64,000 bases of DNA from Sulfurovum indicum (GTDB lineage: Bacteria; Campylobacterota; Campylobacteria; Campylobacterales; Sulfurovaceae). The DNA is taken from assembly GCF_014931715.1 (NCBI RefSeq), contig NZ_CP063164.1, positions 2,145,695-2,209,694 on the forward strand, in the 5' to 3' direction. Of the stretch, positions 25,983 to 35,606 are shown one piece after another. A program made the position numbers and the translations under genes. The notes under the pieces were generated by a model. It did no database searches. It was not told the origin of the DNA and saw only the letters and a program-made list of their open reading frames with translations. The stretch's first letter is position 1. Each line of letters opens with the position of its first letter.

Positions 25983-28499
25983 TTACAGACCGAGCCCTTT
26001 CAGCAGGGATCCTGCTCCCTCTCCCCACTTCTTTTCCAACTTCTCTCTAAGCTTGTTGCCAAATTTCTCTTTAAGTATGGCACCTGTATCAAGAACGATC
26101 TTCGGATGATCGGTCGTCCCTGTGATCTTTCCATAAACCGTATACCCTTCATACACGAACTTCAGTCGCCCACTTTGCATTTTGGTTCTTTTATTGACCC
26201 TGCCTTTTGTAATCTCTATGGCACTTCGTGTGCCTTTTGCATATAAAGTATAAGCGATGTCATCACCCTTTATATTGGCATGCAGTGTGGTTGACAGGAA
26301 GATGATCCGTGCCGGATCTTTTCCCAGTACCCCCTTTAGTACCTCAGTCAATGCACTCGGCTTGATCTGAAAAGATGTGATATTGAGATCGGCAACACCG
26401 ATTTGTGATCTCATATTATACACTGCCTTACCCGAAGCCTTTCCCAGAAAACTTTGCGGATACCCCATAAACTTTAAGATATTTGGCAAAGGAACGGCTT
26501 CTATATTTGTCTTAAGTTGATCTCCAGTCAGTGTATAGTTCACACTTCCACCCAAAGATCCCGTATTTCCGGTTACTTTCAACTGCTTTGTCCTACTGAG
26601 CTTGCCATCGAGTGTTAACGGTCCGTAAAATTTGAAACCTGTCAGAGTATAAAGCCTTGCAAGATCCGGAATATCCAGATGGTATTGTGCAGAGAAGTTT
26701 CTCTGTTCCGTATCTGCTACGATCTTTTTGAGATGAATATCACCCAGTTCCGGCATCTTCACTGCAGTATCTCCATAAACCACATGCTCTTTCATCACCC
26801 CTTTAGCTGCCAAGGAAAGCTTCATCTTCACCGGCTTACCCGTAAGCTTCTGCATGGCCTCAGGCTGAAGGGTCAACGTTTTCCCTTTGAAATAGAATGT
26901 GCCGTCGAGATGCTTAAGATCGGTGATGTTCACTTTTGCATCCATGGTTCCTTTCACATAGACAGGCAGGCCCATAAGTACCAATACTTTATCTGTATAG
27001 AACTGCAGAGCATCCAGTTCAGCTTTCACTCCATCATAGGCAAATGCCACCTTCTTGCCAAGACCTTTTGCTTCACCCCTCACGGAGATCGTTTTATCAT
27101 ACTCAACATTTCCGCTTAGAGTGACCGCTTTTCCTTTTTGTGCACCGGTTCCGGTCACTGGCAGCGCTGCATCATGAACCTTGACATCATACTTCGAGAC
27201 CAGTCTCTGTCTACCGATATCGTACTTCATCGATCGAAGCATGATATCAGCTGCAGTTGAACGTACTTTTGTATCTGCCTGAACTATCTTGTTTTCGATC
27301 TTCCCTTCCGAATGCAGTATCAGGCTGTTATGTTCACGGATCTTATACTTGAATACTTTTTCGATCACTTTGGCATTGAGCTTTCCTTCCTCTATATCGA
27401 TCACATAACTACCCGACTGCACTCTTTTGTCATCGATCCTGATTTTTCCATGAAGTACTCCGTCCATCCATACAGGCTGCTTTACAAAACGCAAGACCTT
27501 TGCCACAGAAAGTGATGCCATATCGATCTCGGTATGCTCTCCTGTATTGAACATAAGCATACCGCCCAAAGAGTGGCTTTCCCCTGTAATCTGTACTCTT
27601 TTCTCTTTTACTTCTACTTTCCCCACTGCACTGAATGGGCCAGAAAGTCTGTTATCGGTCAAAATACGCATCTCTTTGACATCCATCTCATACAGGGCTC
27701 TGAGTGTTCCCTCTTCCGTATAGAATACCCCGTCATGCACCTTCATTCTGAACAGATTGCTTTTCCCGTCCGCCGAAAAAACGATTCTCCTGCCGTTGAG
27801 TGCTGCATCTGCCCGGAGAGAGAAGTAGCTCTCTTTGGGCAAAGAGTAATGATAGTACTTTTCTACCAGTTTATAGTCAAACAGCGCCTTATTTACACTG
27901 AGTCTGGCATACCCTTTGGCTCCCTGTTTGCCGATACTGGGCATATTGATCTCCAGGTCAGCCTTTCCTTTTGCCAAAGGCGGCTGCTTGGTGAGTTCCA
28001 GCACTTCTGCCAAAGAGAGACCCTGCATGGATGCTTCGACCTGTCGGACTTCTCCATTGATTAAACGCAGCCTGTAGGCGATCGGCGCATTCAGTGCCGT
28101 TCCTTTACCGCTGAGACGGATATCCTCTGCAACCCCTTTGAATCTCCCCTTGATATCTGCCTGCCGGAGCTTCATACCTCCATATGCAAAATGATCTGCC
28201 ACGATATGATATGCACCATCAAAAGAACGTGTCCACAGATCATATCGTGAAACGATATCTGTATGCACTTCTCCATTAATCAGCAAATTCAGCTTCAGGC
28301 TGCCCGCACGCAACCGGTACGCTTTGATTTCCACCGGCATACCTGTCTTTTTTTCAAGCTGCTCCTTCAGATAGGGCTTCATTGTTGCATTTCCAAAATC
28401 ACTGAACACAAAGAGAAAAAGTGCGGTAAGCACTAAGAGAGAAAAAAGCAGCAGTGACAAAAGTGTGATCATAATTTTATACATGATTTTATTATACAT
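25983..28499 (-). CDS. AsmA-like/YhdP-type envelope protein
   Basis: The 838-aa protein has one N-terminal membrane helix (~8-32, ITLLSLLLFSLLVLTALFLFVF), then a long periplasmic region of repeated beta-strand segments (e.g. GTFYFKGKTLTLQPEAMQKL, GSVNYTLTGDQLKTNIEAV). The ending YTVYGKITGTTDHPKIVLDTGAILKEKFGNKLREKL is typical of AsmA-like proteins, whose long beta-groove is thought to carry phospholipid between inner and outer membrane. The ATG at 28499 or one five codons later could be used. It lies downstream of the antiporter gene on the same strand. Confidence 0.75.
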   Translation of the reverse strand: MYNKIMYKIMITLLSLLLFSLLVLTALFLFVFSDFGNATMKPYLKEQLEKKTGMPVEIKAYRLRAGSLKLNLLINGEVHTDIVSRYDLWTRSFDGAYHIVADHFAYGGMKLRQADIKGRFKGVAEDIRLSGKGTALNAPIAYRLRLINGEVRQVEASMQGLSLAEVLELTKQPPLAKGKADLEINMPSIGKQGAKGYARLSVNKALFDYKLVEKYYHYSLPKESYFSLRADAALNGRRIVFSADGKSNLFRMKVHDGVFYTEEGTLRALYEMDVKEMRILTDNRLSGPFSAVGKVEVKEKRVQITGESHSLGGMLMFNTGEHTEIDMASLSVAKVLRFVKQPVWMDGVLHGKIRIDDKRVQSGSYVIDIEEGKLNAKVIEKVFKYKIREHNSLILHSEGKIENKIVQADTKVRSTAADIMLRSMKYDIGRQRLVSKYDVKVHDAALPVTGTGAQKGKAVTLSGNVEYDKTISVRGEAKGLGKKVAFAYDGVKAELDALQFYTDKVLVLMGLPVYVKGTMDAKVNITDLKHLDGTFYFKGKTLTLQPEAMQKLTGKPVKMKLSLAAKGVMKEHVVYGDTAVKMPELGDIHLKKIVADTEQRNFSAQYHLDIPDLARLYTLTGFKFYGPLTLDGKLSRTKQLKVTGNTGSLGGSVNYTLTGDQLKTNIEAVPLPNILKFMGYPQSFLGKASGKAVYNMRSQIGVADLNITSFQIKPSALTEVLKGVLGKDPARIIFLSTTLHANIKGDDIAYTLYAKGTRSAIEITKGRVNKRTKMQSGRLKFVYEGYTVYGKITGTTDHPKIVLDTGAILKEKFGNKLREKLEKKWGEGAGSLLKGLGL

Positions 28500-28561
28500 C
28501 GATTATCAAGAAAGTAAACCAGGATATTCACTTTTTAAAGTTCCCGGCAAGGTTCTGCACC

Positions 28562-29668
28562 CTAGATAAACAGTAAAAAGACAAACACTATAAAAAGAAT
28601 AAAGTGGAGAAAACCTTCAAGTACATTTGTCTCCCCGTCATTAAAGTTCACCATACTTACCAAAAGTGTCAATGCGATCATCATCGTCTGTACCGGAGTC
28701 AAAGAGAGATTAAGCTCCATCTCAAGATAGTAGGAGGCCATGATCACTGCAGGGATCGTCAGCAAGACCGTTGCCAATGATGCACCGAGTGCAATATTGA
28801 TAACTGTTTGCATACGGTCATCAACAGCCGCCCGTACAGCGGTAATCAGCTCCGGTGCAGCCGAAATCACAGCAACGCCGACCGCACCAATAGCAAGCGG
28901 CAGCCCAAAGGTCTCTAAAGTATTACCCATAAACAGAGAGAGAATTTCTGCAAGTACGCCGATGACAATGATCGAAATAACCAGATTGAAAGCGTGATAC
29001 CAGGCATTGATCTCATGTTGCAGTTCGCAGCTCTCTTCCTTCTCACATACTGTTTCACTGTCCCTATTTTCACTGTCCCCATTATATTCAAAAAAATATT
29101 TGTGAGACAAAAGCTGCACACGAGTGAAAATGATGTAAAGGAAGACAAAGACTACCACATTGAACCACATAAACCGGTGATGATAAACAGGATCAATGAA
29201 TTCAGGCAGCACCATTGCTATACCGATAGCAACCAGCAGCATAGAGAGATAGGAGTTTGAGGAGTCTACATTGTAAGGCTGTTCTCCATGCTTGATCCCG
29301 CCTATGATCGCTGCAAGGCCCAAAAGCCCGTTTATATCAAGCATCACTGCTGAATAGATGGTATCTCTGGCAAGTTCCGGATTCTCTGCATGCATCATCA
29401 TGATAACGATGATCACGATCTCTACTATCACAGCCGACATCGTAAGAATAAGCGTTCCGTAAGGCTCTCCAAACCTTTCGGCCAGTTTTTCTGCATGATG
29501 TGCTACCGACATTGCCGCATAGATGATCACTACAAAAAGAGTACCAAACCCTATAAGGTTTCCTGCTGTAGTCTGCACCAGTGCATGTTCAAAGTAGGTT
29601 ATACCCAGAAAAGTAATAACTGCCAGAAAGAGACTGTACTCTTTGGAGAACTGTTTAAAAAGACTCAT
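28562..29668 (-). CDS. chaA: Calcium/proton antiporter, ChaA-like
   Basis: The 368-aa CaCA-superfamily protein has about 11 helices. The alpha-1 repeat contains GEPYGTLILTMSAVIVEIVIIVIMM (~67-92), and the alpha-2 repeat contains the matching GLPLAIGAVGVAVISAAPELITAVRAA (~262-288). The acidic residues in both repeats are the cation ligands. A charged cytoplasmic loop (NRDSETVCEKEESCE) lies between the halves. It exports Ca2+ or Na+ in exchange for protons at the inner membrane. It is adjacent to the HTH gene upstream (1-base gap), so the two are likely cotranscribed. Confidence 0.88.
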   Translation of the reverse strand: MSLFKQFSKEYSLFLAVITFLGITYFEHALVQTTAGNLIGFGTLFVVIIYAAMSVAHHAEKLAERFGEPYGTLILTMSAVIVEIVIIVIMMMHAENPELARDTIYSAVMLDINGLLGLAAIIGGIKHGEQPYNVDSSNSYLSMLLVAIGIAMVLPEFIDPVYHHRFMWFNVVVFVFLYIIFTRVQLLSHKYFFEYNGDSENRDSETVCEKEESCELQHEINAWYHAFNLVISIIVIGVLAEILSLFMGNTLETFGLPLAIGAVGVAVISAAPELITAVRAAVDDRMQTVINIALGASLATVLLTIPAVIMASYYLEMELNLSLTPVQTMMIALTLLVSMVNFNDGETNVLEGFLHFILFIVFVFLLFI

Positions 29669-29669
29669 C

Positions 29670-30323
29670 TTACTTTAAAAGATCCTCATATGTTTCACTG
29701 GCATCAAGTCTGAACTTCCCTTCTACTTTTACAATACGTTCATCCCCCGATTTCCATGCCTTTTTCAAACGCTTCAGAAATTTCTCCTGCTGTTTTGTTT
29801 TATCCAGTCCAAACTTTTTAAAGAGCTTTTTTACACTGATCCAGTGCCTCTTCTCCTCAGCCTCTTCACTCAGCACATCGATCGCTTCTTCAGTCGGTTT
29901 CTGGAACTCGAGCTGATGCATATAGAGTGCACGCATTTCATGGAATGCCTCTTTAAGAAGATCTATCTCTCCGCGAAGTGTCCTGGTGATCTGTTTGTTC
30001 GATTTTTTAAGATCCTTGACTGTATCTTTAAGTACGGCAATCGTCTCATCTTTTGCAGACAACAGTGCTTTATAGTCTTTATGAAGCTCTTTTGAGACAG
30101 GCTTGTCCGATTTCAAGGTTGCTGTTTTGGCACTTTCTGTACTTTTGGGGGAAGGGGGCCTTGCAGTCGTTTGAGACTTATTATCTTCATTGTCAACCAC
30201 AATGTAAAGCTTACCCTCTACATCCTTCGCTGTCAATATACCACGCTTGATCTTTGCATAGACCGCCTGTCTGGAGATACCAAGCTCTTTGGCATACTCT
30301 GCAGGTTTCATCAGCTTTTCCAT
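29670..30323 (-). CDS. HTH/coiled-coil DNA-binding protein of unknown role
   Basis: Translation from ATG 30323 (GAGGGG upstream) gives 217 aa; a longer frame into the repeat element is unlikely. The N-terminus is a MerR/excisionase-like helix-turn-helix (MKPAEYAKELGISRQAVYAKIKRGIL, ~5-30) ending with KLYIVV. A Ser/Pro/Thr linker, a coiled coil (~80-140, KDETIAVLKDTVKDLKKS), and a basic C-terminal domain (VKKLFKKFGLDKTKQQEKFLKRLKKAWKSG) follow. It resembles DUF3972-type Campylobacterota proteins, but I am not certain. The 265-bp repeat ends 32 bases upstream of its start. Confidence 0.7.
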   Translation of the reverse strand: MEKLMKPAEYAKELGISRQAVYAKIKRGILTAKDVEGKLYIVVDNEDNKSQTTARPPSPKSTESAKTATLKSDKPVSKELHKDYKALLSAKDETIAVLKDTVKDLKKSNKQITRTLRGEIDLLKEAFHEMRALYMHQLEFQKPTEEAIDVLSEEAEEKRHWISVKKLFKKFGLDKTKQQEKFLKRLKKAWKSGDERIVKVEGKFRLDASETYEDLLK

Positions 30324-30355
30324 TTCTTGCCCCTCTTTACCTCCGGGTAACATAT

Positions 30356-30620
30356 GGGCACCTCTAATAACCCCATATGTACATAACATTGTCGGCTTTG
30401 TTCTAGGCAAGGCACACTTTACAGACCTAGCCGTAGCTAAGTCGAAAAAGTGTAACGCCGCATAGGGCAAAGCCGGCATTGCCCAAAGGGTGGGCTTTGC
30501 AGACGCGATCTTTCACAAGAGGCTTCCATCGTCTTAGCTTTGGCTAGGACTTGAAAGCCTCTTGCAAAATCTCACATCTGCAAAACCCATTATGGGCGTA
30601 TGGGGTTATTAGAGGTGCCC
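30356..30620 (-). repeat. 265-bp inverted-repeat element (MITE-like), copy 2
   Basis: This is the same length as copy 1 at 11041-11305 and in the opposite direction, about 98% identical by eye (roughly 4-5 substitutions). One of these, GGC to GAC, unpairs one base of a hairpin stem. It has the same terminal inverted repeats, and ATAT flanks both sides again. Relative to the gene that follows (leftward, start 30323) it has the same orientation as copy 1 has to its gene. No ORF is present. It is non-autonomous by appearance. Confidence 0.85.
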
Positions 30621-30817
30621 ATATGAGACAACCCGGGTTTACAGTTTAGTAAATCATAGCATAAGTTTAATGAAAGGTATAGAAAAACCGATTAAATAGA
30701 AAAAACAGCACCTCCGCTCTGAGCTGTCAGCCTACAAGCATCCAAATAGCAGTACTCCATATTGGATGATAAAGCATTTCATATTCAGAAACTCTGTTTC
30801 TGAACACATCAGCATAG
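30621..30817. other. Intergenic region with two hairpins
   Basis: Between repeat copy 2 and the pcm stop no gene is seen. Two inverted repeats are present: CATCCAAATA (30739-30748) with TATTGGATG (30760-30768), and a perfect 9-bp pair TTCAGAAAC/GTTTCTGAA (30784-30804) around a TCT loop, 13 bases past the pcm stop. Neither has a T-run in the pcm direction, so intrinsic termination is possible but unproven. Confidence 0.4.
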
Positions 30818-31453
30818 CTACTTTTGTGTACCGTCAAGTACCGGAACAAAGAGGCATGGTTCAATGCTCTCGGAGGTAATACGCCCGTTCTTTTTGTAAA
30901 AGCGTGTCAAAATATGGTAATTTTCACTCTGTTGAATAGGTGCAACCAGTATACCATCCTCTTTAAGCTGATCAAAAAGTACCTGCGGCACCTCTTTTGC
31001 TGTTGCCGAGAAGAGAATACGCTCAAACGGTGCATACTGTTTCCAGCCTCTCTGACCATCATCAAAACGGGTAAAGATATTGTGCATTTCAAGTTCACTG
31101 AAACGGCGTTTTGCCTCTTTGAGCAGTTCATCAATTCTCTCAATGGTAAAAACACGGCGACAGATCTTGCTGAGTATTGCCGCCTGATATCCGCTCCCGC
31201 AACCAATCTCCAGAATGGAATCCACACCTTTCAGTTCAAGGTGCTGGGTCATTTTGGCAACGGTCAGCGGTGAGGATATCCATTGGCGGGCTGCAAGGGG
31301 CAGGGCATCAAGTTTATAGGAGAGGTGCTTGAACTCATTAGGAACAAATGCTTCCCTGTCGACTTCCAAAAAGGCCTCTTTGACATGCGTATCAAGCAGA
31401 AAATGCTGTTCTATTTCATTCACAAGATTTTGTCTGTTTCTCGCTTTTATCAT
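30818..31453 (-). CDS. pcm: Protein-L-isoaspartate O-methyltransferase
   Basis: Pcm uses S-adenosylmethionine to methylate isoaspartyl residues in aged proteins, starting their repair. The 211-aa product has the SAM-binding motif ILEIGCGSGYQAAILSKI (~78-95), the upstream substrate region WISSPLTVAKMTQHL (~57-71), and the post-I motif VFTIERIDEL. Length is normal. The nitrilase-family gene and nrdB lie upstream on the same strand, with a 54-base gap. Confidence 0.9.
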   Translation of the reverse strand: MIKARNRQNLVNEIEQHFLLDTHVKEAFLEVDREAFVPNEFKHLSYKLDALPLAARQWISSPLTVAKMTQHLELKGVDSILEIGCGSGYQAAILSKICRRVFTIERIDELLKEAKRRFSELEMHNIFTRFDDGQRGWKQYAPFERILFSATAKEVPQVLFDQLKEDGILVAPIQQSENYHILTRFYKKNGRITSESIEPCLFVPVLDGTQK

Positions 31454-31507
31454 ACCCTGCTTTTCCTCTGCCCCTTATTTATGCTGTGAATTCTATCGAA
31501 AATATGG

Positions 31508-32239
31508 TTAATTCATCACGATATAACGACGAAGCTTCTTGATCTCTCTAAAATCGACCCTGCCTTCTATTGCTTCGAGGCTGTCATCCATAATGACATT
31601 TCCGTTTGGAGAGATGACTGCAGAAGAGGCTGCCATGTCACTGTCACTGCTGTTGGAGACGATTACATAACACTGATTCATCACAGCCAGTGCCTGAGAG
31701 AGGATCTCCAGATGACGCTTTCGAGGCAATCCCCAGCGTGCAAGAACAAATACCACATCTGCTCCCTCAATCTGTTTCCAGAGTTCTTTAAAGCGTAGTT
31801 CAAAACAGATCAGGATCGCATACTTGACCCCGTCTATTTCAAAAGGTTTAATGCGTTTTTTCCTCCCCTCGGCAAGGTAAAGATCTTCATCACCCAGCTT
31901 GAAAAGCTTCACTTTCTCCTGGCGATGCACCACTTTATGTCTGTGTATCACTACAGCCTGATTATAGAAAACATCCCCTTCCTCTACCAGAAGCGTGAAC
32001 ACCAGTATAGGTTCATCGATCTCCTGTTTGAGTACCTTCAATGCTTTGGCCGAGAACTTCGCTGCCGTTGTCAGGTGCTCATAGTCATAGGCTGTCAGAA
32101 AGACCTCAGGCGCAACAATAATCTCTTTGTCACGATGGGTATGGATATACTCTAAAAGTCTCTCCAGATTGGTTTGATAGCGTTTTTCCGAGGGCAGCTG
32201 CAAGGCAGCAACCGGCATAGGTTTACGTCGGTACAGCAT
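31508..32239 (-). CDS. Carbon-nitrogen hydrolase (nitrilase superfamily)
   Basis: The 243-aa enzyme carries the catalytic triad of the superfamily: Glu in APEVFLTAYDY (~43), Lys in RQEKVKLF (~105), and Cys in ILICFELRF (~143). Members hydrolyse amides such as deaminated glutathione, 2-oxoglutaramate or N-carbamoyl compounds; the exact substrate cannot be read from sequence. Cytoplasmic. It lies 11 bases downstream of nrdB and 54 bases upstream of pcm, so it may share their transcript. Confidence 0.88.
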   Translation of the reverse strand: MLYRRKPMPVAALQLPSEKRYQTNLERLLEYIHTHRDKEIIVAPEVFLTAYDYEHLTTAAKFSAKALKVLKQEIDEPILVFTLLVEEGDVFYNQAVVIHRHKVVHRQEKVKLFKLGDEDLYLAEGRKKRIKPFEIDGVKYAILICFELRFKELWKQIEGADVVFVLARWGLPRKRHLEILSQALAVMNQCYVIVSNSSDSDMAASSAVISPNGNVIMDDSLEAIEGRVDFREIKKLRRYIVMN

Positions 32240-32250
32240 GATACTATCTT

Positions 32251-33270
32251 TTAAAAGTCATCAAGATCGAGACTTCCCTTGGAGTAGTTGGTTACATTCC
32301 CCTCGAAGAAATTGGTCTTCTGATCATTGAACTGTGAGAAGTTATCCACCCATTTGATCGGGTGTTCAACATTGTAAAGTTTCTCAAGTCCGACTGCATG
32401 GAGCCTTTTGTCTGCCAGATACTGAATATACTGCTCTATGATCCCATCTGTCAGTCCAAGTATCTGCCCCTGGGTAATATAAGCCCCCCATTCGCTCTCC
32501 AGTTTGACAGCTGCTCTGAACATTTCATAAATATCATCGATGAGCTCTTTTGTAAAAAGCTCCGGTCTTTCACGTTTGGTCGTATTGATCATATTCTGAA
32601 AGATCAGCAGGTGTGTGACCTCATCTCTCTGGATAAAACGGATCATCTGTGCAGTTCCAAGCATCTTGTCTGAACGTGCCAGCGTATAGAGATAGGCAAA
32701 GCCACTGTAGAAATAGATCCCTTCCAGGATCTGGTTGGCAAACATTGCTTTGACGATATTGGTATCGGTCGGATTTTTCGAGAGGTCCTCATAGACTTTG
32801 GCGATCGTGTCATTCTTGGACTTGAGTTTCATATCTCGTCTCCAGAGATCGTAGATCTCATCCGTGTTGGTAGAGATACTGTCGACCATCACCGCATAAC
32901 TTTGTGAATGCAATGCCTCTTCAAAAGCCTGACGCACCAGAATAAGGTTCACTTCCGGAGAGGTAATGAAAGGGTTGAGGTTGTCAATGATGTTGTTCGT
33001 CTGAAGCGAATCCATAAAGATCAGTTGTGCCAGTACCTTGTCATAAGCTGTTTTCTCTGCATCGGTCAAATGCTTATAATCATTCACATCCCTGGTCATA
33101 TCAACCTCTTTGGGGAACCAGGTATTGTTCAGCATCATCTCCCAAAGATTGTATGCCCATTGGTATTTAATGTCGTTCAGTTCGAATATCCCTGTCGGGT
33201 CTCCGCCAAAGATCTTTCTTTCATTAGTCTTCTCCCGGGAATCAGGATTATATATCTTTTTACGTATCAT
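32251..33270 (-). CDS. nrdB: Ribonucleotide reductase class Ia, beta subunit
   Basis: NrdB houses the diiron-tyrosyl radical cofactor needed by NrdA to make deoxyribonucleotides. The start [14 protein letters not shown] at 33270 (AAAGGTG upstream) agrees with other Campylobacterota NrdB proteins and gives 339 aa; a start 14 codons earlier is possible. Iron-ligand motifs are visible: [26 protein letters not shown] (Glu, His), [14 protein letters not shown] and [10 protein letters not shown] (Glu, His). The C-terminus ends GSLDLDDF, the acidic tail that docks on NrdA. nrdA is not in the window. Confidence 0.94.
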   Translation of the reverse strand: MIRKKIYNPDSREKTNERKIFGGDPTGIFELNDIKYQWAYNLWEMMLNNTWFPKEVDMTRDVNDYKHLTDAEKTAYDKVLAQLIFMDSLQTNNIIDNLNPFITSPEVNLILVRQAFEEALHSQSYAVMVDSISTNTDEIYDLWRRDMKLKSKNDTIAKVYEDLSKNPTDTNIVKAMFANQILEGIYFYSGFAYLYTLARSDKMLGTAQMIRFIQRDEVTHLLIFQNMINTTKRERPELFTKELIDDIYEMFRAAVKLESEWGAYITQGQILGLTDGIIEQYIQYLADKRLHAVGLEKLYNVEHPIKWVDNFSQFNDQKTNFFEGNVTNYSKGSLDLDDF

Positions 33271-33435
33271 TGATGTATTCACCTTTTGTCTATCCACAGT
33301 CTGCCCATGCAACCTGACAACAGTACACTATATCGCTCATTCAATATTGTTGACAAAAGAAGCATTTAGACTTTGGAGTAAAATATTTTTAAATTATTAT
33401 ACACATCTATGCTGATTTTTAGCTACACTCCGAAT

Positions 33436-33954
33436 ATGAAACCCATCGAAGAAGAGAAACTAAAACAACTGCTGCAGATTGTTCCGGACTATCCTATGAT
33501 ACGTATCGTTCATTTTGCAGACAGCGGAGAGACCATGCCCCGGACCATTGGAGAATTCATAGAAAAAAAGGGGTATGAATATCAGATCAACTGTCTGGAT
33601 ACGGACTATTTTGAAACTCTGCAGAAAACATTTGATACACAAGAGAGCATCAAACCTGTCAAATTCACCCTGTCGCGTCCCCGTTATATGGTACAAGGCA
33701 AGGTTTTTGAGTATGTGTTCGTCACAGCCGCTGTAGAAGAGTCTATACGGGAGGATTTCCTAAAACGGGTACATCCTATCATGAAAAATGCGGGAAATAT
33801 CATTATTTTTCTTCCCAAAAAAGACCATATCCAGCGATATGAATGGATGAGACTGCTGGAAGAGAACTATTATGTTGCGACCAATACCATCGATGATCTT
33901 TTTGAACACTACGATGTCCTGATCTCCAAAAAGATGCATGGTTGGGGCGGATGA
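33436..33954 (+). CDS. Conserved hypothetical protein upstream of mutY
   Basis: I do not recognise this family with certainty. From ATG 33436 it has 172 aa; an in-frame ATG 9 codons earlier exists. The strand pattern MIRIVHFADSG, YEYQINCLD, YMVQGKVFEYVFVTAAVEE, AGNIIIFLPKKD, NYYVATNTID looks like a Rossmann/methyltransferase-like fold without the Gly-rich SAM motif. It diverges from nrdB, and its stop overlaps the mutY start (ATGA), so it is translated together with mutY. It may be a degenerate methyltransferase kept in Campylobacterota; function unknown. Confidence 0.7.
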   Translation: MKPIEEEKLKQLLQIVPDYPMIRIVHFADSGETMPRTIGEFIEKKGYEYQINCLDTDYFETLQKTFDTQESIKPVKFTLSRPRYMVQGKVFEYVFVTAAVEESIREDFLKRVHPIMKNAGNIIIFLPKKDHIQRYEWMRLLEENYYVATNTIDDLFEHYDVLISKKMHGWGG

Positions 33955-34943
33955 CAGACAGGGAGATCAGTGCAGCACAACTGAAGATAAAAGAGTGGTA
34001 TGCCCGTTACGGAAGAGATAACCTGCCCTGGCGTATGACCGATGATCCCTACCACATCTACCTCAGTGAAGTAATGCTGCAGCAGACACAGGTCAAAACT
34101 GTACTGGAGCGCTACTATTTTCCTTTTCTGAAAAAGTTCCCTACGCTCAAAGCACTTGGAGATGCACCGCTTGATGAGGTACTCAAAATGTGGGAAGGGC
34201 TGGGTTACTACAACCGTGCCAGGAACCTGCACAAAACTGCTCAAACACTCATTGGGCAGGCACAAGGCGCTGCCCCTACGTTACCCACAGAAATAGATGA
34301 GCTTATCAAACTGCCCGGCATCGGTAAAAATACAGCTCATGCCGTAGCAGCCTTTGCCTTCAAACAGCCTGTTCCCGTTATGGAGGCAAATGTCAAACGC
34401 ATTCTGTGCCGTCTCTTCCTGCTAAAATCCCCAAACGATAAACACCTATGGGAATATGCCTACAGACTGGTAGACAAAAACAATCCTTTCGATTACAATC
34501 AGGCAATGATGGATATCGGTGCGACCATCTGTCTTCCTAAAAAGCCTGAATGCGGAGAGTGCCCTCTGGAAGAGATATGCAATGGCAAAAAAGATCCTGA
34601 GCACTACCCTGTAAAAAAAAGCCGAAAAGTACCTGTAAGAGAACAGAATATCCAGCTTCATATCTATGATGACAAACTTTCACTTACCCAGCGTACAGGG
34701 AAGTTTCTTCATAGACTATGGGGATTTGAAAGTGTTGAAATGCCCCAGTGTGCAACCAGACACATCGGGATGGTCACCCATACCTATACCCACTTCAAGC
34801 TGGTTTGCAATGTCTTTGCCTACTACGAAACAGAGCCTGAACAGGAACACTATTTTTCGGTCAGTGAGATCAAAAAACTGGCGATCTCAAAAGTAGATGA
34901 AAAAATTATAAAATTGTATTTACATACCATTTCAGGTGAATAG
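33951..34943 (+). CDS. mutY: A/G-specific adenine glycosylase MutY
   Basis: MutY removes adenine mispaired with 8-oxoguanine. The 330-aa protein has the catalytic Glu region YLSEVMLQQTQVKTV (~30-44), the helix-hairpin-helix LPGIGKNTAHAVAAFAF (~110-126), a 4Fe-4S loop with Cys at CLPKKPECGECPLEEIC (spacing 6-2-5, ~185-201), and a MutT-like C-terminal domain (HTYTHFKL) that reads 8-oxoG. One oddity: where the catalytic Asp normally sits (LDGNVKR in E. coli) this protein reads MEANVKR, a Glu. ATG 33951 overlaps the upstream stop. Confidence 0.93.
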   Translation: MTDREISAAQLKIKEWYARYGRDNLPWRMTDDPYHIYLSEVMLQQTQVKTVLERYYFPFLKKFPTLKALGDAPLDEVLKMWEGLGYYNRARNLHKTAQTLIGQAQGAAPTLPTEIDELIKLPGIGKNTAHAVAAFAFKQPVPVMEANVKRILCRLFLLKSPNDKHLWEYAYRLVDKNNPFDYNQAMMDIGATICLPKKPECGECPLEEICNGKKDPEHYPVKKSRKVPVREQNIQLHIYDDKLSLTQRTGKFLHRLWGFESVEMPQCATRHIGMVTHTYTHFKLVCNVFAYYETEPEQEHYFSVSEIKKLAISKVDEKIIKLYLHTISGE

Positions 34944-35027
34944 TTAAGAGTGAAGAGTAAAGAGTTTTGGTATGCTTTTCTTTTAGAAACTGAAAAGATT
35001 TTATTAGATTGACTGAAGGTATAATAG

Positions 35028-35606
35028 ATGAATAAAGAAGAAGAATTTGAACAAGCCATTACAAAAGTATTGGAACTGCTGGGAGAAGATCCCAGGCGAG
35101 AAGGCTTGCTTAAGACACCCAGCCGTGTAGCCAAAGCATTGCAGTTTTTGACAGAAGGGTACCATCAGGACCCCAGAGAAATCCTCAACCAGGCACTCTT
35201 TTCCACCAGCAATGACGAGATGGTACTTGTACGTGATATCGAGTTCTACTCTATGTGTGAACACCATATGCTGCCAATTATCGGAAGATGCCACGTAGCC
35301 TATATCCCTGACGGCAAAGTGGTTGGACTCAGTAAAATACCTCGTATTGTCAATGTCTATGCCCGCCGTCTGCAGATACAGGAGCAGATGACCGAGCAGA
35401 TCGCCGATGCCATTTTGGAGACCATCAAACCCAAAGGGGTCGCGGTGGTTGTGCATGCACGCCATATGTGTATGGAGATGAGAGGGGTACAGAAGATCAA
35501 CTCCACTACTGTCTCTTCGGCACTGCGCGGACTTTTTAAAAGTGATGAACGAACCCGTAACGAGTTCTACAACCTTATCAACACACCCGCACCTTCAAAC
35601 TTTTAG
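35028..35606 (+). CDS. folE: GTP cyclohydrolase I
   Basis: FolE converts GTP to dihydroneopterin triphosphate, the first step of folate synthesis. The 192-aa protein has the zinc and active-site motifs [22 protein letters not shown] (~74-95), [23 protein letters not shown], and [25 protein letters not shown] (~145-170). Normal length. It is preceded by an 84-base gap holding a short repeat (AGAGTGAAGAGTAAAGAG) and a TATAAT just before the start. Its stop overlaps the end of the convergent STAS-like gene by 4 bases. Confidence 0.96.
   Translation: MNKEEEFEQAITKVLELLGEDPRREGLLKTPSRVAKALQFLTEGYHQDPREILNQALFSTSNDEMVLVRDIEFYSMCEHHMLPIIGRCHVAYIPDGKVVGLSKIPRIVNVYARRLQIQEQMTEQIADAILETIKPKGVAVVVHARHMCMEMRGVQKINSTTVSSALRGLFKSDERTRNEFYNLINTPAPSNF

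Noticed and set aside
30324..30479. N-terminal extension of the HTH protein into repeat copy 2
   Set aside because: The upstream codons are the reverse strand of the repeat; GAGGGG precedes the ATG at 30323, which starts the HTH directly.
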